Assembly: GCA_028282725.1 (NCBI GenBank)
Contig: JANQHF010000023.1
Coordinates: 1-53,947 of the forward strand
Length of the DNA: 53,947 bases
Direction of reading: 5' to 3'
From: Saprospiraceae bacterium
GTDB lineage: Bacteria; Bacteroidota; Bacteroidia; Chitinophagales; Saprospiraceae
Shown here: positions 25,239-31,996 of the stretch, one piece after another
Position numbering within the stretch: the first letter of the stretch is position 1
Layout: every line of letters starts with the position of its first letter
The notes under the pieces: model-generated
What the model saw: only the letters and a program-made list of their open reading frames with translations
Told to the model about the DNA's origin: nothing
The model's database searches: none
Translations under genes and position numbers: made by a program

Positions 25239-26480
25239 ATGATTACTCGCATATTTCTTTCAGTTTGGATATTTCTGATTTACTCACTCGCGCTATTTGC
25301 ACAACAAAGGGACTTATTGATCAAAGATGGCCATGTCATCGATCCAAAGAATGGCATCAATGCCGTTATGGATGTAGCCGTGCATGATGGAAAGATTGTC
25401 GAAGTGGGAACCGATCTTTCTGCCGGTAATTTCTTCCGGCAGATCGATGCCAACGGTATGTATGTCGTTCCCGGTCTCATTGATATTCATTCCCATAACT
25501 TTTGGGGAACTGTCCCCGACGCTTACCTGGCCAATAGCTATACTGCCCTACCCCCCGATGGATTTTCTTTTCGAGCGGGTGTAACCACAATTGTAGACGT
25601 AGGAGGAGCCGGCTGGCGAAATTTCCGGACGTTCAAGAATCAGACGATCGATCATTCGCAGACTCGTGTATTGAGCTTTCTCAACATCGTTGGGGCGGGA
25701 ATGAGTGGCGGAGCGTTCGAACAAAATCTTGCGGATATGGATGCCAAGCTGACTGCTATGGAAGCCAAATCTAACCCGGATTATATCGTTGGTGTAAAGG
25801 TTGCTCATTACAGCGGGCACGACTGGACACCGGTCGAAAGAGCGGTTGAAGCGGGGAAGTTGGCAGAGATACCCGTGATGGTTGATTTTGGGGGAGCCGA
25901 ACCCGAGTTGTCCATTGAAAAATTGTTCATGGAAAAACTGAGACCCGGGGATATTTATACACATGCCTATGCTCATGTGAAAGGGCGAATTCCCATTGTG
26001 GATCAGTTTCGAAAACTACGGCCATTTGTCCTGAAGGCCCAGGAAAGAGGAATCATTTTCGATGTAGGACACGGTGGAGGAAGCTTTTTATTTGACCAGG
26101 CCATCCCGGCAATCCAACAAGGATTAAAACCGAATTCAATCAGCACCGACCTGCACACGGGAAGTATGAATGCCGGAATGAAGGATATGACGAATGTGAT
26201 GTCCAAATTCCTGAATATGGGCATGAGTATGCGAGAAGTCATCACAGCGTCAACCTGGACGCCAGCCCAGGTCATCAAGCGACCGGAACTCGGGAATCTG
26301 AGCATTGGAACTGAAGCTGATATTGCCATTTTAAAGATTGAAGAAGGAAAATTCGGCTTTGTTGATGTCAAAGGTTGGCGACTGAATGGTAATCAGAAAA
26401 TCGTGTGTGAATTGACCATGAGAGCCGGCAAAGTTGTTTGGGATCTAAATGGGATTTCACGTCCTGTCTGGGAACCGTAA
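25239..26480 (+). CDS. exported amidohydrolase/deacylase (EF0837/Atu3266-like)
   Basis: A 413-aa amidohydrolase-superfamily enzyme with a Sec signal peptide (cleavage near LALFAQ, residue 21). Metal ligands are His84 and His86 (IDIHSH), the probable carboxylated lysine Lys187 (VGVKVAH), His242 (YTHAYAH), His278 (DVGHGGG) and catalytic Asp304 (STDLHTG). The H-x-H, K, H, H, D pattern and overall wording fit the amidohydrolase/deacetylase subgroup that includes EF0837 and Atu3266, shown to hydrolyse acetylated D-amino-acid or hydroxy-acid substrates and found next to a SelA-like PLP enzyme. Family members are usually cytoplasmic, so the signal peptide is unusual. It opens the 25-31 kb operon, 23 bases before the transporter gene. 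Confidence 0.88.
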   Translation: MITRIFLSVWIFLIYSLALFAQQRDLLIKDGHVIDPKNGINAVMDVAVHDGKIVEVGTDLSAGNFFRQIDANGMYVVPGLIDIHSHNFWGTVPDAYLANSYTALPPDGFSFRAGVTTIVDVGGAGWRNFRTFKNQTIDHSQTRVLSFLNIVGAGMSGGAFEQNLADMDAKLTAMEAKSNPDYIVGVKVAHYSGHDWTPVERAVEAGKLAEIPVMVDFGGAEPELSIEKLFMEKLRPGDIYTHAYAHVKGRIPIVDQFRKLRPFVLKAQERGIIFDVGHGGGSFLFDQAIPAIQQGLKPNSISTDLHTGSMNAGMKDMTNVMSKFLNMGMSMREVITASTWTPAQVIKRPELGNLSIGTEADIAILKIEEGKFGFVDVKGWRLNGNQKIVCELTMRAGKVVWDLNGISRPVWEP

Positions 26481-26503
26481 ATAATCTATCCGCACAACCG
26501 ATC

Positions 26504-27613
26504 ATGAAGCCAGTGTTTAAGTATTCGTTTTTCTTATCTGCAATCATTCTGATTACCGGATTGCTCATTGGAATCACAACGAACTTAACCACTGCCGGAC
26601 CTTTTTTGATTTTCGGATTGCTTTTAATGGCAATCGGAATCCGGGGACATTCATTTTTTAAAGGGTTTTCTTTCAGCCTATTGATATTCGCTGCTGTTGT
26701 GGCCTCTCTTTACTACCCTGTCTATTTCACTAAACTTGGCAATTATGAATTAAAGGGACTCATCGTTCCTCTTTTGCAAATCATCATGTTTGGCATGGGT
26801 ACGGCAATGAGTTTTAAAGACTTTGTCGGAGTAATTAAAATGCCCAGGGCAGTTGGGATCGGAATGATTTGCCAATTCAGCATCATGCCCCTGGTTGGTT
26901 TCACGATCGCCACATTATTTCGATTTCCACCGGAAATTGCTGCTGGTGTCATCCTCATCGGTGCATCACCCAGTGGATTGGCATCCAACGTAATGTCTTA
27001 CCTGGCCAAGGCTAATCTTGCTCTTTCCGTGACATTGACGGCTTGTGCAACGCTGGCTGCACCCATTATGACACCCTTCCTGATGAAGACTCTTGCGGGC
27101 CAACTGGTACCTATTGATTTTTGGGCGATGATGTGGAGTATTACCAAAATTGTTATTCTCCCCATCATTGGGGGTCTGGCTTTTAACCACTTCTTCCACG
27201 GGAAGTTTCAGTGGCTCGATAAGGCCATGCCTATAGTGTCTATGGCTGGTATTGCCATTATCATTACCATTATTACTGCGGCCGGACGTGATAGCTTGTT
27301 GACAATAGGCCTGGCATTATTTGCCGCCGCCATTCTACATAATTTAATGGGGTATCTTTTGGGTTACTGGGCCTGCAGATTATTTAATATGCCCGAGCAA
27401 GATTGTCGAACGATTGCTCTGGAAGTTGGAATGCAGAATGGTGGACTGGCATCCGGTATTGCCCTTGAAATGGGAAAGGTCGCCACTGTAGGACTGGCTC
27501 CTGCCATATTTGGACCCTGGATGAATATCTCGGGTTCTTCCCTGGCAACATGGTGGAGAGACAAACCGGTTGAAAAATCAGAAGGACCAGAATCTGGATC
27601 GATAGAAGAATAA
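26504..27613 (+). CDS. BASS-family sodium-dependent transporter
   Basis: A 369-aa membrane protein from the ATG at 26504 (an earlier in-frame start overlaps the previous gene). It has about ten hydrophobic helices, including FGMGTAMSFKDF near 105, the conserved IGASPSGLASNVMSYLAKAN block near 165, and EVGMQNGGLASGIAL near 325. These are bile acid:sodium symporter (BASS) family signatures; bacterial members take up 2-keto acids, pantoate and other organic acids with sodium. In this operon it is the only inner-membrane carrier, and would import the organic acid product of the exported enzymes. It is 23 bases from both neighbours. Confidence 0.88.
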   Translation: MKPVFKYSFFLSAIILITGLLIGITTNLTTAGPFLIFGLLLMAIGIRGHSFFKGFSFSLLIFAAVVASLYYPVYFTKLGNYELKGLIVPLLQIIMFGMGTAMSFKDFVGVIKMPRAVGIGMICQFSIMPLVGFTIATLFRFPPEIAAGVILIGASPSGLASNVMSYLAKANLALSVTLTACATLAAPIMTPFLMKTLAGQLVPIDFWAMMWSITKIVILPIIGGLAFNHFFHGKFQWLDKAMPIVSMAGIAIIITIITAAGRDSLLTIGLALFAAAILHNLMGYLLGYWACRLFNMPEQDCRTIALEVGMQNGGLASGIALEMGKVATVGLAPAIFGPWMNISGSSLATWWRDKPVEKSEGPESGSIEE

Positions 27614-27636
27614 ATCACTAATTTTAGAAAAAGAAT

Positions 27637-28566
27637 ATGTGTACTATGAAGAATTTGATGATCGCGATAATACTAATGGTTATTTTTATTGCTCCCGGGC
27701 AAAGTCAGACCTTGTCAAAAGAACAGATGATCTTCCTGACCCCACTTTGGGAAGGTGCACGGTTTGATGATGGGCGGCCATTGGTTGCCGACGATGTTTT
27801 GGAAAGAATGGAATCCGTGACAATCGAGGAAGCATGGGGAGTCTTGAGAAATGAAGGTTATCATAATCAATTTGAAGGAGAATGGCAGCCACTGCATGAC
27901 GATATTACAGTCGTAGGGAGAGCCCTTACCGTGCAGTACATGCCCAACCGGCCAGATGTCTCAGATGCGATTAAAGAAAAGGGAAGCTCAGATGGCCGGA
28001 TCGGAAACACCAATTCATGGCCGATCGATATGTTACAATATGGTGATGTCTATGTAGCCGATGCCTTCGGTAAAATCGAAGATGGAACGCTGATCGGTGA
28101 TAATTTAGGCAACTCGATTTATGCAAAGTCCCAGAGAGGTGTGGTTTTCAATGCTTCCAGTCGCGATATGGAAGGTCTATCCGAAATCGAAGGATTCAAT
28201 GCATTTGTAAAAGGGTGGCACCCTACATTTCTCACAGAAGTGATGCTCACCGGCATTAATGTACCCATCAGGATGGGGGAAGCAACTGTAATGCCGGGGG
28301 ATGTTGTACTTGCGAAGAGAGAAGGAGTAATATTCATTCCTGCGCACCTGGCAGAACAAGTCGTTACGACTTCTGAAGTCGTAAGACTTAGAGATTTATT
28401 CGGCATTACGCGCTTAAAGGAAGGGGTATATACACCGGGTCAGATTGACAGCAGATGGACAGATGCCATTGAAAGAGACTTTTCAAAATGGCTCAATGAT
28501 CACATGGATGAATTGCCGGTGCCTAAAGAACAGATCAAGGCCTTGCTGGCAAAAAGGACGTGGTGA
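27637..28566 (+). CDS. exported RraA-like aldolase family protein
   Basis: A 309-aa protein with a Sec signal peptide (hydrophobic 5-20, cleavage near GQSQ). The following domain is RraA/HMG-aldolase-like: GDNLGN at 154-159 followed by RGVVFNASSRD with Arg176-Asp177, the residues that in 4-hydroxy-4-methyl-2-oxoglutarate aldolase bind substrate and metal. It also has a longer C-terminus than E. coli RraA. Known members cleave 4-hydroxy-2-keto acids to pyruvate, or inhibit RNase E; with a signal peptide the aldolase role is far more likely. The alternative ATG at 27646 keeps the signal. It follows the transporter by 23 bases. Confidence 0.88.
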   Translation: MCTMKNLMIAIILMVIFIAPGQSQTLSKEQMIFLTPLWEGARFDDGRPLVADDVLERMESVTIEEAWGVLRNEGYHNQFEGEWQPLHDDITVVGRALTVQYMPNRPDVSDAIKEKGSSDGRIGNTNSWPIDMLQYGDVYVADAFGKIEDGTLIGDNLGNSIYAKSQRGVVFNASSRDMEGLSEIEGFNAFVKGWHPTFLTEVMLTGINVPIRMGEATVMPGDVVLAKREGVIFIPAHLAEQVVTTSEVVRLRDLFGITRLKEGVYTPGQIDSRWTDAIERDFSKWLNDHMDELPVPKEQIKALLAKRTW

Positions 28567-28609
28567 GGGCCAGTGTTGAATGTTGAATGAAGGAATGATT
28601 AAATGTGAC

Positions 28610-28642
28610 ATCTGTGCTGATCTGTGTCAATCCGTGGTGAAT
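28610..28642. repeat. 32-bp inverted repeat, left copy
   Basis: This site, with core TGTGTCAATCCGTGGTGAA, is the reverse complement of 30431-30462 at about 29 of 32 positions. The two copies flank the RidA and PLP-enzyme genes. Confidence 0.75.
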
Positions 28643-28686
28643 TCAGAATTTGGAATATTGAATTTGGTATGAATAAAAAATAAGAT

Positions 28687-29157
28687 ATGAATACGACGAA
28701 CAGAAGATCTACTTTTAAAAAACTAGGATTATCCTTTGCTGCCCTATGTGGTATAGGTATTTCGAATACTAAGGCAGAGGAAAATATTTCAAGTGTGGAG
28801 ATCAAAAGATCGGGAAACGTGACTATGGATCAGAACATCCCTCTTTTCTCAGGACATACGATCCACGGTAATACCGTCTACATCGCCGGAAAGGGGGCTC
28901 ACTTTGACGGAGATATCAAGGACCACACTGATCACGTATTAAGAGAATTAGAAAAAGAGCTGAAGAAGGCGGGCTCCTCCATGGACAAGGTATTAAAGGT
29001 CAATGTCTATTTGGCAGATCTTGCGGACTACCACAAAATGAATGAAGTCTTCAGGGGAAGATTCGGACCCAATCCACCCGTGAGAACAACGGTTGCCACA
29101 TATGGAGGTGTTCCCGGAGATTCCCTTGTTGAAATGGATTGTATCGCAGCTCTATAA
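28687..29157 (+). CDS. exported RidA family protein with Tat-like signal
   Basis: A 156-aa RidA protein carrying a 30-residue N-terminal extension with twin arginines (NRRSTFKKLG) and a hydrophobic stretch (SFAALCGIGI), then TKAEE; this is a Tat-like signal. The RidA domain follows: HTIHGNTVYIAGKG at 57-70, NVYLADLADY near 106, and the C-terminal PVRTTVATYGG with the conserved Arg133, then VEMDCIAAL. The substrate-binding arginine is present, so imine/enamine deaminase activity is plausible. RidA proteins normally work in the cytoplasm or organelles, so an exported one is unusual. It is separated by 54 bases from the PLP-enzyme gene, which could generate its substrate. Confidence 0.88.
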   Translation: MNTTNRRSTFKKLGLSFAALCGIGISNTKAEENISSVEIKRSGNVTMDQNIPLFSGHTIHGNTVYIAGKGAHFDGDIKDHTDHVLRELEKELKKAGSSMDKVLKVNVYLADLADYHKMNEVFRGRFGPNPPVRTTVATYGGVPGDSLVEMDCIAAL

Positions 29158-29211
29158 CTCGAATTAAAAATTGCCTTTACCGACTTTCCCGGAAAGCTAA
29201 AACCAGACGTC

Positions 29212-30414
29212 ATGACCAAAAGACGAGATCTACTTAAAGCATTTTCATCATTACCTTTCGTAAATGGTTTTGTTGGAGGTTCAATATTATCTAAATCCGT
29301 TGAGACAGCATCCATGTCATTTCGAAGGGATTATTTTAAAGAATTGGGTGTTCGCACATTTATCAATGCAGCTGGCACTTATACTTCTATGTCCGGTTGC
29401 CTGATGAATCCGGAGGTGATGGATGCAATAAATTATGCCTCTAACCAATATGCAAATCTCGATGACTTGCAGGACGCTGTAGGCGAGCGAATAGCCGAGT
29501 TACTGGGATGTGAATATGCCACGATAACGGCCGGGGCATTTTCTGCAATAACCCTGGGAGTAGCCGGTGTTATGACAGGGAAAGATGCTGAAAAGGCATC
29601 ACGGCTACCCAACGACACTACGGGAATGAAGTATGAGGTCATTCTTCAAAAAACGCATCACATCGGCTATGCTCATGCTATCAGAAATGCAGGTGCAAAA
29701 CTGGTGATTGTAGAGACTTCGGAAGAAATGGAAGCCGCAATAAATGAAAATACAGCAATGATGTGGTTTTTGAATTATGCCAATCCGGATGGCCATGTTC
29801 AATATGAAGAATTCATCAAAATCGGGAAGAAGCACGGAATTCCCACGATGAACGATTGTGCTGCTGATGTTCCTCCGGTTGACAACCTGTGGAAATATAC
29901 GGATATGGGTTTTGACCTGGTTTGTTTTTCAGGCGGTAAGGGCATCAGGGGGCCGCAAAGTGCCGGATTACTATTGGGAAGAAGGGATCTTATAGAAGCC
30001 GCCAGGGTAAGCGCCCCTCCTCGCGGAGATACGGTCGGACGTGGCATGAAAGTAAATAAGGAAGAAATTCTCGGTATGTACGTAGCGCTGGAGTCCTATG
30101 TCAACAGGGATCACCAAAAAGATTGGGAACTCTGGGATTACCAGGTAGATCACATCATCGATACTATTTCGGGGATCGAAGGAGTGACCTGTGAAAAACA
30201 CGTACCGGAAATCGCTAATCATGTACCTTCATTAAGAGTCCATATTGACGAAGATGTTTTAGGGGAAACCAAAATCCGGGAAAAATTACGTCTTGGACAT
30301 CCCTCTATTCAAACGGTAGGTGATGATCAATCCGTCGGCATTACAACGTGGATGATGAATAAAGGTGAGGAGCGTATAGTTGCAAGGCGTATTAAAGAAA
30401 TTCTCACAACATAA
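29212..30414 (+). CDS. exported SelA/DgaE-like PLP-dependent enzyme
   Basis: A 400-aa PLP enzyme. The N-terminus MTKRRDLLKAFSSLPFVNGF is Tat-like (RR at 4-5) and adds about 38 residues before the usual start LGVRTFINAAGTYTSMSG. The PLP lysine is Lys243 in SGGKGIRGPQSAG, preceded by NDCAADVPP at 214-222. These are hallmarks of the SelA-related group that includes D-glucosaminate-6-phosphate ammonia-lyase (DgaE), rather than of true SelA. The family removes water and ammonia from amino acids by beta-elimination, giving an enamine and then a keto acid. Tat export of a folded, cofactor-loaded enzyme would make sense. It is flanked by RidA genes and the 32-bp inverted repeats. Confidence 0.88.
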   Translation: MTKRRDLLKAFSSLPFVNGFVGGSILSKSVETASMSFRRDYFKELGVRTFINAAGTYTSMSGCLMNPEVMDAINYASNQYANLDDLQDAVGERIAELLGCEYATITAGAFSAITLGVAGVMTGKDAEKASRLPNDTTGMKYEVILQKTHHIGYAHAIRNAGAKLVIVETSEEMEAAINENTAMMWFLNYANPDGHVQYEEFIKIGKKHGIPTMNDCAADVPPVDNLWKYTDMGFDLVCFSGGKGIRGPQSAGLLLGRRDLIEAARVSAPPRGDTVGRGMKVNKEEILGMYVALESYVNRDHQKDWELWDYQVDHIIDTISGIEGVTCEKHVPEIANHVPSLRVHIDEDVLGETKIREKLRLGHPSIQTVGDDQSVGITTWMMNKGEERIVARRIKEILTT

Positions 30415-30430
30415 CATCCAAAATTTATAG

Positions 30431-30462
30431 TTCACCACAGATTGACACTGATAAGCACAGAT
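30431..30462. repeat. 32-bp inverted repeat, right copy
   Basis: TTCACCACAGATTGACACTG and following bases, the inverted partner of 28610-28642. It starts 17 bases after the PLP-enzyme stop codon. Confidence 0.75.
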
Positions 30463-30509
30463 AGCACCATCGATCATTTGCCCTTCGACTACCGACTAAG
30501 CTTACTGAA

Positions 30510-30790
30510 GAAAACTTCGTATTCTCGGTCCAGGTCGCTTGCCGGCCCGATATGCCTGCCCGCAAGAACTCATCTCGCCTTTGGCGGAGCAGGTGCCCGC
30601 CCTGGAACCTGGAAGTTGAGCGATGTCTTCACCGCTCCATTTGCCGATGAAGGCAAAACCTTGTGCGGCCTGCCTGGCATGCCCGTCCGGCTGCCAGATT
30701 CACCGGTCGGACGGGCTGGTCCAATCAGTCAGACAGGCATCCCGCACATTCGCCAAACGGCTCAGACTGGTAAATTTAATCTGTTTGCGA
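30510..30790. repeat. GC-rich structured intergenic insert
   Basis: This stretch is much richer in G+C than the genes around it and contains several inverted repeats, including GCCCGTCCG (30681-30689) with its exact complement CGGACGGGC (30708-30716) and CGCCTTTGGCG (30577-30587). A reading frame crosses it, but it is full of low-complexity Pro/Gly/Ala codons with no motif. I read it as a dispersed, structured repeat element inserted within the operon, splitting the PLP gene from the lipoprotein RidA gene. Confidence 0.5.
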
Positions 30791-30842
30791 ATCGCCGGGA
30801 CAAAACTCAGAATTCAAAACTCAAAATTAATATTTGACCACC

Positions 30843-31421
30843 ATGAATAAGACAGTCACTTTTAACACTCTCATCGTTCTTTTTTTGATTGGATTCCTTT
30901 CTTGTTCTCCTGCGGGAAATAACGATTCCAAAGAAATTGTTGCTGCGCAAATCGGAGATTATGACCCCGAAGTCAAATTAAAAGAGCTCGGAATCGAATT
31001 GAGTACACCGTCGGCGCCCGTTGCCAATTACGTCAATGCTGTACGTACAGGTAATCTGATTTTCCTGGCTGGCAAAGGGCCCTTGCAGGCTGATGGTACA
31101 AACATTACAGGCAGGCTTGGTGAAGATTTGACCATAGAACAGGGATACGAAGCTGCCAGGATCACTGGTATCAATCAGTTGTCCGTACTCAAGGCAGAAT
31201 TGGGAAACCTGAATAAAGTCAAGCGCTGTGTCAAAGTATTGGGCATGGTCAATTCCACTCCGGACTTTACGGATCAACCCGCAGTGGTCAATGGTTACTC
31301 TGATCTTATGGTAGCTGTATTTGGCGATAGGGGAAAGCATGCCAGGGCGGCGGTTGGTATGGCGGCCTTACCCGGACACATAGCTGTTGAAATTGAAATG
31401 ATCGTAGAAGTAGAAGATTGA
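30843..31421 (+). CDS. RidA family lipoprotein
   Basis: A 192-aa protein from the ATG at 30843 (a TTG nine bases earlier is unlikely). The N-terminal hydrophobic stretch ends IGFLSC, with Cys21 as the probable lipidation site. The mature protein is a long-form RidA: LKELGIELSTP, VANYVNAVRTGNLIFLAGKGP at 60-80, RCVKVLGMVNSTPDF near 128, and the C-terminal KHARAAVGMAALPG with Arg168, then VEIEMIVEV. The substrate arginine is kept. A membrane-anchored RidA is unusual, since this subgroup is normally cytoplasmic. It is the second extracytoplasmic RidA in this block and lies 37 bases before the gluconate dehydrogenase subunit gene. Confidence 0.88.
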   Translation: MNKTVTFNTLIVLFLIGFLSCSPAGNNDSKEIVAAQIGDYDPEVKLKELGIELSTPSAPVANYVNAVRTGNLIFLAGKGPLQADGTNITGRLGEDLTIEQGYEAARITGINQLSVLKAELGNLNKVKRCVKVLGMVNSTPDFTDQPAVVNGYSDLMVAVFGDRGKHARAAVGMAALPGHIAVEIEMIVEVED

Positions 31422-31457
31422 AAGCCGGGTCTATAACCTACTCAATAAATTTAAAAA

Positions 31458-31985
31458 GTGAACAGGAGAGCAACGATTAGAAATCTGGGTTTTGTCACCA
31501 GTGCTGCCGTTTTGACGCCTGCGATCTTTTCCAATTGCTCTTCCGACAACTACTCACTGCAATTTTTGAATAAGAGAGAATTTGAATTTATAGACTCCCT
31601 GGCTGAATTCATTTTACCTGAGACTGAGCGATCTCCGGGAGCACGTCTTGCCAAAGTAGCCAATTTCATCGATCAATATATTGCCGTATGTTATTCCGAA
31701 GATCAGAAAAAAGACTTCCTGGAGGGTATTGTAAATTTTGAAAAGCGTTGCAAGGATCAATTTAAAAGAGTTTTCAAAAACATCACGGCCGATCAAAAGG
31801 GTGAACTACTAAGAGATCCGGACATCCATGAAACAGCAGCCTATCAAAAAATGAAGAGTCTGATCTTGTTCGGATTTTTTACTTCTCAACAAGGAATGAA
31901 TCAGGCGCTCAGATACGTTGCAGTCCCCGGAGGATATGAAGGTGACATTTCATATACAGAAGGTGAAGGAGCCTGGGCCTTGTAA
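31458..31985 (+). CDS. gluconate 2-dehydrogenase subunit 3 family protein
   Basis: A 175-aa protein starting at GTG 31458. The N-terminus VNRRATIRNLGFVTSAAVLTPAIFSNC is a Tat signal. The mature part (FIDSLAEFILPETERSPGARLAKVANFIDQYI) is the typical subunit 3 pattern. The family is the small Tat-exported partner of GMC dehydrogenases and carries the catalytic subunit across the membrane by hitchhiking. The GMC gene starts 11 bases downstream and has no signal of its own, which fits this exactly. Confidence 0.9.
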   Translation: MNRRATIRNLGFVTSAAVLTPAIFSNCSSDNYSLQFLNKREFEFIDSLAEFILPETERSPGARLAKVANFIDQYIAVCYSEDQKKDFLEGIVNFEKRCKDQFKRVFKNITADQKGELLRDPDIHETAAYQKMKSLILFGFFTSQQGMNQALRYVAVPGGYEGDISYTEGEGAWAL

Positions 31986-31996
31986 ATATTCTTTCT

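Noticed and set aside
30442-30850. ORFs across the GC-rich intergenic stretch
   Set aside because: Low-complexity composition explained by the structured repeat; no motif and they would overlap the lipoprotein RidA start.
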